DNA of 37,796 nucleotides. Origin: Bacteroidaceae bacterium. Its GTDB lineage: Bacteria; Bacteroidota; Bacteroidia; Bacteroidales; Bacteroidaceae. The DNA lies in assembly GCA_017647975.1 (NCBI GenBank), contig JAGCJL010000078.1, forward strand, positions 1-37,796, written 5' to 3'. Below, in pieces: positions 1 through 7,253 of this stretch. The notes below the pieces were generated by a model that was not told where the DNA came from, ran no database searches, and saw only the letters and a list, made by a program, of their open reading frames with translations. The position numbers and the translations under genes were made by a program. Every line of letters begins with the position of its first letter. The stretch's first letter is position 1.

Positions 1-161
1 AAAGCCTCTTTATAATCCTCTATCTTGAAATTTGCGAATTCCGGTGCACCGTAGGGGGCGTTACTGTCTTTGAGGATGCTGTTCTTCTCCTCATTCGATG
101 TACATGCAAACTGTGTCAGCATAATCGATAATGTAAATAGTGAATAAAAAAATCTTTTCAT
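1..161 (-). CDS. M3 family metallopeptidase (peptidyl-dipeptidase-like) lipoprotein, N-terminal part only
   Basis: Only the first 53 codons lie in the window; the gene runs off the left edge. The visible peptide starts MKRFFYSLFTLSIMLTQFAC, a signal sequence ending in a lipobox-like Cys at residue 20, so export as a lipoprotein is likely. After a short polar linker comes NAPYGAPEFANFKIEDYKEAF. This matches the characteristic N-terminus of M3 peptidyl-dipeptidases (Dcp/oligopeptidase A type: a proline/glycine stretch, then a phenylalanine, then 'K-x-E-D/H-Y-x-x-A-F'). The zinc motif HExxH would lie outside the window, so activity cannot be judged. A good promoter lies just upstream (197-227). 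The family assignment is inference from about 30 residues. Confidence 0.6.
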   Translation of the reverse strand, partial: MKRFFYSLFTLSIMLTQFACTSNEEKNSILKDSNAPYGAPEFANFKIEDYKEA

Positions 162-196
162 TTTATAGTAAATTTTTGTCAATATTCTATTTCTTG

Positions 197-227
197 CGAA
201 GATAGTAAAAAAGATAGCATTCTCAAA
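197..227 (-). promoter_or_regulatory. Promoter of the M3 peptidase gene
   Basis: On the minus strand there is a -33 TTTG (plus 224-227), a 19-base spacer and a -7 TATCTTCG (plus 197-204). This fits the Bacteroidetes primary-sigma consensus TTTG-N19..21-TAnnTTTG with one mismatch. Transcription would start near 191, giving a leader of about 30 bases to the ATG at 161. Confidence 0.6.
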
Positions 228-295
228 ACGTAAATTCAGAAACAAATCTTAGGTTTTGTAACTTATGGATAAATTATGTTGTCGGCAATTATGTG

Positions 296-335
296 TATAC
301 AAAAATCTCCCACCAAAGTGGGAGATTTTTGTATA
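296..335 (-). terminator. Terminator of fabG
   Basis: Inverted repeat with arms 296-313 and 318-335, 18 bp with a CAAA loop. It has a GC-rich core (ctcccac/gtgggag) flanked by A/T runs that supply a U-tract in either direction. It lies after the fabG stop (353) and before the M3 peptidase promoter, so it separates the two same-strand genes. Confidence 0.75.
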
Positions 336-352
336 TATAATAATGTGAGAAA

Positions 353-1099
353 TCAGCAGCTCATTGCACCGCAGCAGTTGATGACCTGTCCGCTGACGTA
401 TGCCGACATGTCGCTGGCAAGGAATAGTGCTACGCCTGCAACATCTTCGGGAGTTCCTGCACGACGCAGAGGAATGTTCTTTGCCCACTCGGTACGCATC
501 TCCTCGGGAATAGCCGATGTCATGTCTGTAACAATAAATCCCGGTGCAATACAGTTTACTCTGATACCACGTGGGCCCATCTCTTTGGCTACAGACTTCG
601 CAAGGCCTATCAAACCGGCTTTTGATGCTGAGTAGTTACATTGTCCAGCATTACCGTTCTCTCCCACAACCGACGACATGTTTATAATGCTTCCGCCACG
701 TTGTTTGGCCATTACGGGAACAACGGCACGAGTGAAGTTGAATGCTGATTTCAGGTTGGTGTCTATAACAGCATCCCACTGCTCTTCGGTCATTCTTAGT
801 ATAAGGCCGTCTTTGGTTATTCCGGCATTGTTTACAAGAACATCTATTCGACCAAAATCGGCAATAATTTCTTTTACAACATTATCTGTGACCGTAAAAT
901 CAGCAGCGTCTGCAGCGTAGCCTTTGCATTTCACGCCCATAGCTTCAATCTCCTTTATCAGTTCTTCGGCATTGCTGTTTATCTGTCGGTATGTAAATGC
1001 AATGTTAGCACCGGCCTCGGCGAATTTTATTGCGATAGCACGTCCTATTCCGCGTGTGGCTCCTGTAACAAGAGCGGTTTTTCCTTCAAGTAGTTTCAT
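353..1099 (-). CDS. fabG: 3-oxoacyl-ACP reductase FabG
   Basis: Short-chain dehydrogenase of 248 residues, the usual FabG length. It reduces 3-oxoacyl-ACP to 3-hydroxyacyl-ACP with NADPH in the cytosolic fatty-acid elongation cycle. Visible motifs are the nucleotide-binding TGATRGIG (residues 12-19), NNAG (90-93), and the catalytic tetrad N115, S143, Y156, K160 in the YSASK block. The C-terminus ends NCCGAMSC instead of the commoner 'xDGGM'. The cysteine-rich tail is unusual, but it continues the conserved 'YVSGQVI' strand, so the frame is intact. It starts at the ATG about 20 bases downstream of a TATCTTCG promoter that is shared back to back with panB, and ends at a strong hairpin. No acpP or fabF is adjacent, so it is monocistronic here. 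Confidence 0.95.
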   Translation of the reverse strand: MKLLEGKTALVTGATRGIGRAIAIKFAEAGANIAFTYRQINSNAEELIKEIEAMGVKCKGYAADAADFTVTDNVVKEIIADFGRIDVLVNNAGITKDGLILRMTEEQWDAVIDTNLKSAFNFTRAVVPVMAKQRGGSIINMSSVVGENGNAGQCNYSASKAGLIGLAKSVAKEMGPRGIRVNCIAPGFIVTDMTSAIPEEMRTEWAKNIPLRRAGTPEDVAGVALFLASDMSAYVSGQVINCCGAMSC

Positions 1100-1117
1100 A
1101 ATATCAGGTTTTATATC

Positions 1118-1153
1118 ATTGCGAAGATATAAAAAATTTTATAACTTTGCAAC
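1118..1153. promoter_or_regulatory. Overlapping divergent promoters for fabG (-) and panB (+)
   Basis: Plus strand (panB): -33 ATTG at 1118-1121, 20-base spacer, -7 TAACTTTG at 1142-1149. Minus strand (fabG): -33 GTTG (plus 1150-1153), 20-base spacer, -7 TATCTTCG (plus 1122-1129). Each -33 directly abuts the other promoter's -7, so the 36-bp block is nearly symmetric and cannot hold two polymerases at once. The panB leader would be about 70 bases and the fabG leader about 17. Confidence 0.65.
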
Positions 1154-1227
1154 GCTGTTGCGAAAAGCCTTTTTTTTGATGGTTTTTGCAGAGCATTTTA
1201 CATATAACAAAATAAAATTGAATAGAA

Positions 1228-2049
1228 ATGTCTAAGTATTTGGTTGAAGACACACGTAAGGTTACAACACGTCGTTTTATCGAGATGAAATGCAAGGGGG
1301 AGAAGATTGCCATGCTTACAGCATACGATTATACAACAGCATCAATTCTTGACAATGCCGGTATCGATGCACTGCTGGTGGGTGACTCGGCATCTAATGT
1401 CATGGCAGGTAATGTTACTACATTGCCCATCACTCTCGACCAGATGATTTATCATGCAAAGGGTGTTGTACGTGGTGTCAAACGTGCGTTGGTTGTAGTT
1501 GATATGCCTTTTGGTACATATCAGATAAATGCCGATGAGGCTGTTAAGAATGCAATTCGTATAATGAAGGAGACTCATGCCGATGCTCTTAAACTTGAGG
1601 GTGGTGAGGAAATTCTTCCTTCGGTACGCAAAATCCTTGATGCAGGTATTCCCATTATGGCTCATCTTGGATTGACTCCACAGAGTATAAATAAGTTCGG
1701 TACATACGCTGTACGTGCAAAGGATGAGGCAGAGGCTGAGAAACTTCGTCGTGATGCAAAATTGCTCGAAGAGGCAGGCTGTTTCGCTCTTGTTCTTGAG
1801 AAAATCCCTTCATCTCTTGGTGAGCAGGTGGCAAAGGAACTTGAAATTCCTGTTATAGGTATTGGTGCAGGAAGCAATGTCGATGGTCAGATTCTTGTTT
1901 ATGCCGACATGCTTGGTATGACAGCTGATTTTGCTCCACGTTTCCTACGTCGTTATGCCGACCTGCATACTATAATGACCGATGCAGTAGGCAGTTATGT
2001 CAGCGATGTGAAAACTTGCGATTTTCCTAACGAGAAAGAACAGTATTGA
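1228..2049 (+). CDS. panB: 3-methyl-2-oxobutanoate hydroxymethyltransferase PanB
   Basis: 273 residues, typical for PanB. It transfers a hydroxymethyl group from 5,10-methylene-THF to 2-oxoisovalerate to make ketopantoate, the first step of pantothenate/CoA synthesis. Family landmarks are the metal ligands D53 (VGDSASNVM) and D92 (VDMPFGTY), K122 and E124 (LKLEGG), H146 (AHLGLTPQ) and the catalytic base E191 (LEKIP). The [21 protein letters not shown] block near the C-terminus is also diagnostic. panC and panD are not next to it. It is expressed divergently from fabG, which uses ACP carrying a pantothenate-derived arm, so co-regulation through the shared promoter is plausible but inferred. 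It ends in a bidirectional terminator. Confidence 0.95.
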   Translation: MSKYLVEDTRKVTTRRFIEMKCKGEKIAMLTAYDYTTASILDNAGIDALLVGDSASNVMAGNVTTLPITLDQMIYHAKGVVRGVKRALVVVDMPFGTYQINADEAVKNAIRIMKETHADALKLEGGEEILPSVRKILDAGIPIMAHLGLTPQSINKFGTYAVRAKDEAEAEKLRRDAKLLEEAGCFALVLEKIPSSLGEQVAKELEIPVIGIGAGSNVDGQILVYADMLGMTADFAPRFLRRYADLHTIMTDAVGSYVSDVKTCDFPNEKEQY

Positions 2050-2065
2050 TATTAGTTGTAATACA

Positions 2066-2103
2066 AAAAATAAATCCAAGCCGCAGGGCTTGGATTTATT
2101 TTT
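2066..2103. terminator. Bidirectional terminator between panB and prs
   Basis: Arms 2066-2082 and 2087-2103 form a 17-bp perfect stem with loop GCAG. The core is ccaagcc/ggcttgg and the A/T tails give a U-tract on both strands. It sits between the convergent panB and prs stop codons. Confidence 0.8.
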
Positions 2104-2123
2104 ATATATACGTTGCAGGTTTA

Positions 2124-3059
2124 TTAGCAAATGTAGTGTGAACTGATAGATTGGTTGTTAAGCACACAGCTGATAGCCTCGGCAAAACCTTTGGCAATAG
2201 AAAGCTGCTTAACCTTAGGACAGCCCTTGCTGTAAGGAATACTGTTGGTAAATACAATCTCGGTCATCTTAGACTCACGTACACGCTCCGAAGCATTACC
2301 GGACATGATACAGTGTGAAGCTATGGCACGAACCGATTTTGCACCGTTGTCCATCATTAAGTCAGCAGCCTTAGAGATTGTACCGGCTGTGTCAACAATG
2401 TCGTCAACAAGGATTACATTCTTGTCCTTAACCTCACCGATAATCTGCATAGACTCAACAACATTTGCCTTTGCACGTGTCTTGTGACAGAGTACGAGGG
2501 GTACACCAAGACATTTTGCGTATGCGCTTGCACGCTTTGAACCACCTACGTCGGGAGTTGCAATTACAAGGTCATCAAGGTTTAAAGAGTTGATATAAGG
2601 AATGAATACCATTGAAGCATAAAGGTGGTCAACGGGGATATCAAAGAAACCTTGAATCTGGTCTGCATGAAGGTCCATTGTGATGATGCGGCTTACACCG
2701 GCAACGCTCAAGAGGTCAGCTACCAATTTTGCACCAATTGATACACGTGGCTTGTCTTTTCTGTCCTGACGTGCCCAACCGAAATAAGGCATTACAGCTA
2801 CGATGCTCTTTGCCGATGCACGCTTTGCTGCGTCAACCATAAGCAAAAGCTCCATGAGGTTGTCTGAATTTGGGAATGTTGACTGTACAAGGAATACATT
2901 CTTACCGCGGATTGACTCTTCGTAAGAAACGGCAAACTCACCATCGGCAAAATAAGTTGTGTTCATCTGGCCAAGTTTGCAACCGAGTTCTGCACAAATC
3001 TCTTCAGCGAGATAACGTGACTTTGTTCCGGCAAATACCATGTAAGGAGTATTGTTCAT
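2124..3059 (-). CDS. prs: Ribose-phosphate pyrophosphokinase (PRPP synthetase)
   Basis: 311 residues, full length. It makes PRPP from ribose 5-phosphate and ATP, feeding purine, pyrimidine, histidine and NAD synthesis. Visible are the flexible ATP loop region PYFGWARQDRK (91-101), the active-site DLHADQIQGFF (H131) and the PRPP-binding loop VDDIVDTAGT (218-227). The C-terminal tail after the conserved 'F-A-E-A-I' helix is short (SISSHYIC). It lies 42 bases after the ThiE-like gene on the same strand with no hairpin between, so the two probably share a transcript from the promoter at 3726-3756. The convergent panB terminator closes the unit. Confidence 0.95.
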   Translation of the reverse strand: MNNTPYMVFAGTKSRYLAEEICAELGCKLGQMNTTYFADGEFAVSYEESIRGKNVFLVQSTFPNSDNLMELLLMVDAAKRASAKSIVAVMPYFGWARQDRKDKPRVSIGAKLVADLLSVAGVSRIITMDLHADQIQGFFDIPVDHLYASMVFIPYINSLNLDDLVIATPDVGGSKRASAYAKCLGVPLVLCHKTRAKANVVESMQIIGEVKDKNVILVDDIVDTAGTISKAADLMMDNGAKSVRAIASHCIMSGNASERVRESKMTEIVFTNSIPYSKGCPKVKQLSIAKGFAEAISCVLNNQSISSHYIC

Positions 3060-3101
3060 AATACTTTAGAATTTATTAGTTTGTTATTTTATTGTTCTTT
3101 C

Positions 3102-3686
3102 TTATAGTTTGTCAATGTACTTCTTCAATCTCTTGAAGCGGTTCACAAGTTCGGTGTAGTCGGTAGAACGACATGAGTCAAAGCAATCCCAAATCTGGTC
3201 TTCGAGGATAATACCTCCGAAACCGTATGTCGGTAGTCTTTTAATGTTCGCCTCGTCAATGTTTCCGAATGCCCATGTGTGTCTGTTGATCATCTTCTTT
3301 CCAAACTCATTCAGGTCTGCACTTTGGTGGAATGTGCGTCCTAACGGACCAAAGCATACGATGTCATATGTCTCACGTAGTTCCTTCAAGTGCATGAGGT
3401 TGTTGGCATAACCAACAATTTTGCCTTTCTCGTTTCCCAAAGGTGCGTTTGAACCCAATGGAAACAATGTTCCTGCAAGTTTATATTCCTGCATCAGACG
3501 GCTGTTGCAAGAGAATATCTTTTTATGATATTTCTTAGGAATAAGGCTTAAAAGTCGCTCAATGAATTGTGGGTGAGGATATTCCTTATACAAGAACAGA
3601 TAGTCAAGTCCCTCGTCAAAAAGGCGAGTGATAATCTTGTCCTCTTCAATGAAGAAAGTCGGCTTTGTAGCAACGGCTAATTTCAT
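3102..3686 (-). CDS. ThiE/TenI-like (thiamine phosphate synthase fold) protein, degenerate
   Basis: 194 residues. The layout resembles the TMP-synthase/TenI TIM barrel: a first strand MKLAVATKP, then FDEGLDYLFLYKEYP where ThiE has its 'GldllqlRxK' strand, then KKIFSCNSRLMQEYKLAGTLFP, then VGYANNLMHLKEL, FGPLGRTFHQS (ThiE: GPIFPTxTK) and a final AFGNIDEANIKRLPTYGFGGIIL. Key ThiE features are eroded: the R-x-K of the first motif reads LYKEY, the 'GVHLGQ-D' motif reads GTLFPLGS, and the pyrophosphate-binding GGI reads GNI. True thiamine phosphate synthase activity is therefore doubtful. It is the first gene of a likely two-gene unit with prs. No other thiamine gene is nearby. The fold is moderately supported; the function is unknown. 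Confidence 0.6.
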   Translation of the reverse strand: MKLAVATKPTFFIEEDKIITRLFDEGLDYLFLYKEYPHPQFIERLLSLIPKKYHKKIFSCNSRLMQEYKLAGTLFPLGSNAPLGNEKGKIVGYANNLMHLKELRETYDIVCFGPLGRTFHQSADLNEFGKKMINRHTWAFGNIDEANIKRLPTYGFGGIILEDQIWDCFDSCRSTDYTELVNRFKRLKKYIDKL

Positions 3687-3725
3687 GTCTTTTATTATTT
3701 AAGATAGATATATGTGTTTCGAGTA

Positions 3726-3756
3726 CAAAAGTAATAAATTTTATCGTACCGACATA
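3726..3756 (-). promoter_or_regulatory. Promoter of the ThiE-like/prs unit
   Basis: Minus strand: -33 TATG (plus 3753-3756, three of four matches to TTTG), 19-base spacer, -7 TACTTTTG (plus 3726-3733), an exact TAnnTTTG. The leader would be about 33 bases. Confidence 0.5.
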
Positions 3757-3881
3757 AATATTATTTAATATTTCGCAACATTTGATTGCGAACATAATAA
3801 CATTTTTTGTAAATCCCGAATAATATCAGAACAAATTCTCAAATTCTTCTGTTTTCTGTTTGTATCATTAAGAAAATATTT

Positions 3882-4394
3882 ATGGCAAGAGAAAGTATTT
3901 TGATATTGAAAAAGAATATTGATGTCCCGGAGTTGCTTGCTCAGCTCAATGCGGCATTAAGTGAAGAATGGCTGGCTTTTTATCAGTATTGGATAGGAGC
4001 ACAGATTGTAGAAGGTGCTATGCGTTCCGATGTGCAACGCGAATTCAACGAACATGCTCTTGAAGAGTTTGCCCATGCCAAGATGGTGGCCGACAGAATT
4101 ATACAGCTTGAAGGAACGCCTGTCCTTGATCCGGCTCAATGGGTTGCGTTGGCACGATGCAAGTATGCAGCTCCGTTGAATAGTGATGTTATGAGTGTTC
4201 TTAAACAGAATATTGCAGCCGAGCGTTGTGCTATAATACGTTATGAGGAAATCGCAACATTTACCAATAATCTCGATTATACTACATGTGATATAGCCAA
4301 GCGTATAATGGCCGAAGAGGAGACGCATGAACAGGACTTGCAGGATTGTCTGCGTGATATTGAGTGGACTATGCAAGCAATGGAATATAAATAA
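3882..4394 (+). CDS. Dps-like ferritin (thioferritin / DpsL type)
   Basis: 170-residue four-helix-bundle protein of the ferritin superfamily. It probably assembles as a cage that oxidises Fe(II) with peroxide and stores iron, protecting DNA in anaerobes exposed to oxygen. The di-iron ligands can be placed: E28/E29 (LSEEW), E61/E62 and H65 (EEFAH), E114 (AAERC), E145/E146 and H149 (EEETHE). Two cysteines, C93 (ARCKY) and C116 (ERC), fall where the archaeal and Bacteroides DPSL 'thioferritins' carry their conserved pair beside the active site. The TTCDIAK stretch and the EEEtHEQDLQD helix are also typical. It is monocistronic. No clear -7 element was found in the 195-base upstream gap, so a regulated promoter (for instance OxyR-dependent) is possible but only inferred. 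Confidence 0.85.
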   Translation: MARESILILKKNIDVPELLAQLNAALSEEWLAFYQYWIGAQIVEGAMRSDVQREFNEHALEEFAHAKMVADRIIQLEGTPVLDPAQWVALARCKYAAPLNSDVMSVLKQNIAAERCAIIRYEEIATFTNNLDYTTCDIAKRIMAEEETHEQDLQDCLRDIEWTMQAMEYK

Positions 4395-4428
4395 CAAATG
4401 AGGAAGGATTTCCTTCCTCATTTGTTAT
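4391..4428. terminator. Bidirectional terminator between the ferritin-like gene and aguB
   Basis: Perfect 18-bp stem, arms 4391-4408 and 4411-4428, core gaggaagga/tccttcctc, with T/A-rich outer stems. The left arm overlaps the ferritin stop codon and the right arm ends one base before the aguB stop, so the two convergent genes are separated only by this hairpin. Confidence 0.8.
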
Positions 4429-5310
4429 TTAGTCAAGATAACGCTTTGTTATTCCGTTGTATTCTTCAATCCTGCGGTCACGTAGGAATGGCCACCATTG
4501 ACGTACAGTCTCGCTGCGTTTGATGCTTACTTCTACAACTTCGCACTGTTCTTCTTCGCCAAAGTGTGCAAGGAACTCGCCTTGTGGCCCGGCAACGAAA
4601 CTATGTCCCCAGAATTGTATTCCGTTTGTGGCTCCTGACGGGTCAGGCTCATGTCCGCAACGGTTGACTGCAATTACAGGAATACCGTTGGCAACAGCAT
4701 GGCCACGCTGTACTGTCTGCCATGCACCGAGCTGACGTTCTTTTTCTTCCTTGGTGTCAGTGCTTTCCCAGCCGATAGCAGTAGGGTATATGAGCATGTC
4801 TGCTCCGCGAAGAGCCATGAGGCGTGCTCCCTCGGGATACCACTGATCCCAGCATACCTGAACTCCAAGTACTCCTAATGATGTACGTATTGGACAGAAA
4901 CCTATGTCGCCTGGAGTAAAATAGAATTTTTCGTAATATGCAGGGTCGTCGGGGATATGCATCTTACGGTATTTTCCGGCCATACTGCCATCGCTGTCAA
5001 AAACAACAGCTGTGTTATGGTACAACCCTTTGGCACGTGCCTCGAATAGGGATGTTACCAGCACCACCTTACATTCTGCGGCAACCTTGCTGTAAAACTC
5101 TGTCGATGGGCCCGGAATAGGCTCGGCGTATGAAAAATTATCAGTTGATTCTACTTGGCAGAAATAGGGCGAATTGTGCAACTCCTGAAGAATCACCAAT
5201 TGTGCACCTTTTGCAGCAACATTGCGTATGCAAGTTGCAAGTTTTTCCTTGTTCTTCTCAATGTCTGTACCTATACTCTGTTGGATAATACCTACTTTAA
5301 TTGTATCCAT
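4429..5310 (-). CDS. aguB: N-carbamoylputrescine amidohydrolase AguB
   Basis: 293-residue nitrilase-superfamily enzyme. It hydrolyses N-carbamoylputrescine to putrescine, CO2 and ammonia. The catalytic triad is visible: E43 (ILQELHN), K116 (YRKMHIP) and C153 (VQVCWDQWYPE). The CWDQWYPE signature and the C-terminal RQWWPFLRDRRIEEY are characteristic of AguB rather than of general nitrilases. It follows aguA by 30 bases, which supplies its substrate. Third gene of the operon DUF2148-aguA-aguB. Confidence 0.94.
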   Translation of the reverse strand: MDTIKVGIIQQSIGTDIEKNKEKLATCIRNVAAKGAQLVILQELHNSPYFCQVESTDNFSYAEPIPGPSTEFYSKVAAECKVVLVTSLFEARAKGLYHNTAVVFDSDGSMAGKYRKMHIPDDPAYYEKFYFTPGDIGFCPIRTSLGVLGVQVCWDQWYPEGARLMALRGADMLIYPTAIGWESTDTKEEKERQLGAWQTVQRGHAVANGIPVIAVNRCGHEPDPSGATNGIQFWGHSFVAGPQGEFLAHFGEEEQCEVVEVSIKRSETVRQWWPFLRDRRIEEYNGITKRYLD

Positions 5311-5340
5311 AATGGTTTGTTGAATTTCTTTGTTAGTTTA

Positions 5341-6375
5341 TCAGCTTCTTGGGTACTGCATTGTCACGCAGTGCAATGAACCGTGTTGCTTGATGAGTGC
5401 ACGGCAGTCAATACCCACAATCTCGTAGTTCGGGAATGCTTTTGCAAGAACCTCGGCTGCTAGCTTGTCATTTTCGGGCTGTGCGTATGTGGGGTACAAT
5501 ACAGAGCCATTGATGATAAGAAAGTTGGCGTATGTTGCAGGGAGACGTTCACCCTCTTCGTCAAAAATGGGAGCAGGAGGGGGGAGAGGTAACATCCTGT
5601 AGGGCTCGCCTTCGGCTGTACGTAGTGTTGCTATCTGTTCTTCCATCGCCTTGAGGTCGGTATATTGCTCATCGTTTGTATCGGTACACTGCATATATAC
5701 AATGGTGTTGTTGGGTGCCAGACGTGCTATGGTATCTACATGTCCGTCAGTGTCATCTCCAATGAGGTTGCCATGGTCAAGCCAAAGCACACGTTCTACG
5801 TGCAGCATCTTTTTCAGACATGCCTCAACCTCATCCTGGTTCATTGGCTGGTTACGGTGAGGTGCCATAAGACATTGGCTTGTTGTAAGCACTGTACCCT
5901 TGCCGTCGCTCTCGATAGAACCTCCTTCAAGGACAAAACTTGTACAATCTTCATATTCTCCTTTTACAATGCCGGCATCATATAGCTTGCCGTTAATGGC
6001 ATTATCAAGCGAAGCCTCAAACTTTCGGCCCCAACCGTTGAAGCAGAAATCGATGTAATGCGGAACATTGTCACCAAGCAATGTAATAAAACCATGATCA
6101 CGTGCCCATGTGTCGTTAGTATCGCACTTGAACAAAGTGATGTTGCCCATTGTTGCTCTGTTCTCCTTCAACTTATTATATACCTTATTGGTGTCGGGAG
6201 TTACAATAAGCAGTCTTTCTCTTGCACTGATAGCTTTGGCCAATTCCACGAAACAAGACTCTACTTCGTCAAGCATATAGTTCCAGTCTGTATTCTCGTG
6301 CGGCCATGTCAGTTGCACCATCTCTTGACGGTGCCACTCTGCCGGGAAAAATAGATGACGTTTCTGTGGTTCCAT
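5341..6375 (-). CDS. aguA: Agmatine deiminase AguA
   Basis: 344 residues of the peptidyl-arginine-deiminase fold. It converts agmatine to N-carbamoylputrescine and ammonia. Diagnostic blocks are the N-terminal FPAEWHRQEMVQLTWPHENTDW, NDTWARDHG (substrate Asp), FVLEGGSIESDG, LDHGNLIGDDTDGHVDTIARL (catalytic His) and the nucleophile C336 in HGSLHCVTMQYP. Its ATG overlaps the stop of the upstream DUF2148 gene by one base (TAATG), so translation is probably coupled. With aguB it forms a complete agmatine-to-putrescine route. The arginine decarboxylase that would supply agmatine is not in the window. Confidence 0.95.
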   Translation of the reverse strand: MEPQKRHLFFPAEWHRQEMVQLTWPHENTDWNYMLDEVESCFVELAKAISARERLLIVTPDTNKVYNKLKENRATMGNITLFKCDTNDTWARDHGFITLLGDNVPHYIDFCFNGWGRKFEASLDNAINGKLYDAGIVKGEYEDCTSFVLEGGSIESDGKGTVLTTSQCLMAPHRNQPMNQDEVEACLKKMLHVERVLWLDHGNLIGDDTDGHVDTIARLAPNNTIVYMQCTDTNDEQYTDLKAMEEQIATLRTAEGEPYRMLPLPPPAPIFDEEGERLPATYANFLIINGSVLYPTYAQPENDKLAAEVLAKAFPNYEIVGIDCRALIKQHGSLHCVTMQYPRS

Positions 6376-6911
6376 TATACTTTGCGTTTACGGTCGAAGA
6401 ATGGATTCTTTGAACTTGCACTAACGGGAATACCAATGATGTATTTGCAACCGGGCATCCAACCTAGCTTGCCTGCAGCGTATCCAACAGAGTACATCAC
6501 GCGAGTGTCAAGACGCAAGTCGGCGGCTGTTGCACAAGCCGAACCTATAGCTATACCTATGTCTATAGTGTTCATTGCACAAGGAACACCTTCGGGACGT
6601 TCGCCACATGTTGCTGAACCACAGTATGCACAATTGAGCATCATAGGCTCCTCGCGTGTTGCAATGAGTACAATAGCTTCGGCCGACATTATATTGTCAG
6701 CATCACGCATCAATCCTCCGCGACCCATATTCTCACCAATCTTATGCAATGTCTCGCTCAAAGTAGTGATATCCTCGTCGGTTACAAGTGCAACTTCTAT
6801 GAGGTCAACTCCTTTTGCCTTAGGTGCAGTGCGTGCTGCAGTCATCATCTGTTTTGCACACTCTATCACGTGTTCGTGACGAACATCTCTCTCGTTATAA
6901 ATCATAGTCAA
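6375..6911 (-). CDS. DUF2148 ferredoxin-domain-like protein
   Basis: 178 residues matching the DUF2148 'ferredoxin domain-containing' family. The N-terminal helix carries 'A-K-Q-M-M-T-A-A-R-T-A-P-K-A-K-G-V-D', as in nitroreductase-like or FMN-handling proteins. A cysteine cluster C94, C97, C102, C111 (NCAYCGSATCG..GVPC) could hold an Fe-S cluster, followed by a Gly/Ala-rich half (IDIGIAIGSACATAADLRLDTRVMYSVGYAAGKLG). No biochemical function is established to my knowledge. Here it is the first gene of an operon with aguA and aguB, with a one-base stop/start overlap, which hints at a role tied to polyamine or agmatine metabolism. That link is inference from position only. Confidence 0.8.
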   Translation of the reverse strand: MTMIYNERDVRHEHVIECAKQMMTAARTAPKAKGVDLIEVALVTDEDITTLSETLHKIGENMGRGGLMRDADNIMSAEAIVLIATREEPMMLNCAYCGSATCGERPEGVPCAMNTIDIGIAIGSACATAADLRLDTRVMYSVGYAAGKLGWMPGCKYIIGIPVSASSKNPFFDRKRKV

Positions 6912-6934
6912 AAATCAATTTTATCTTATTTCTG

Positions 6935-6942
6935 CGAAGATA
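6935..6942 (-). promoter_or_regulatory. -7 element of the DUF2148-aguA-aguB operon
   Basis: TATCTTCG on the minus strand, about 24 bases upstream of the ATG. No convincing -33 TTTG at 19-21 bases, so assignment rests on the -7 box and its distance to the start. The rest of the 6912-7253 gap is AT-rich with no gene I can support. Confidence 0.4.
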
Positions 6943-7198
6943 CACATTATTTTAATAAATGGGATATATGTTGAAATAAAAATTTGGATATATAATATCA
7001 CACTTGTCATTCTTATGTAGTCAGCAAGCAAGATGATTCAATATAATTCATCACAAAAGGAATGTCGTTTCCTATTGGGCAATGACAAAATTTGTAATAT
7101 AAATAGAGTGTATAACTGATGACTATATGTAAACATTCTTTAACACAGTGTGTTGTGAAAAAAGTTCTTTCGTTATAATGATTTATGTGAAAATTATC

Positions 7199-7206
7199 TA
7201 AATTTG
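7199..7206 (+). promoter_or_regulatory. -7 element of the M16 peptidase gene
   Basis: TAAATTTG, an exact TAnnTTTG, 47 bases before the ATG at 7254 and followed by CG as at other Bacteroidales promoters. The -33 region is not clear. Confidence 0.5.
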
Positions 7207-7253
7207 CGACTTTCGTTAACATTACGATTTTGAAATCCTAAATATAAATAATT

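Noticed and set aside
6355..6879. 174-codon plus-strand frame
   Set aside because: Antisense of the DUF2148 gene; its Ser/Ala/Ile-rich translation follows from the reverse codons and it has no supporting signals.
7013..7222. Small minus-strand frame in the M16 upstream gap
   Set aside because: Low-complexity AT-rich translation overlapping the M16 promoter; nothing supports expression.
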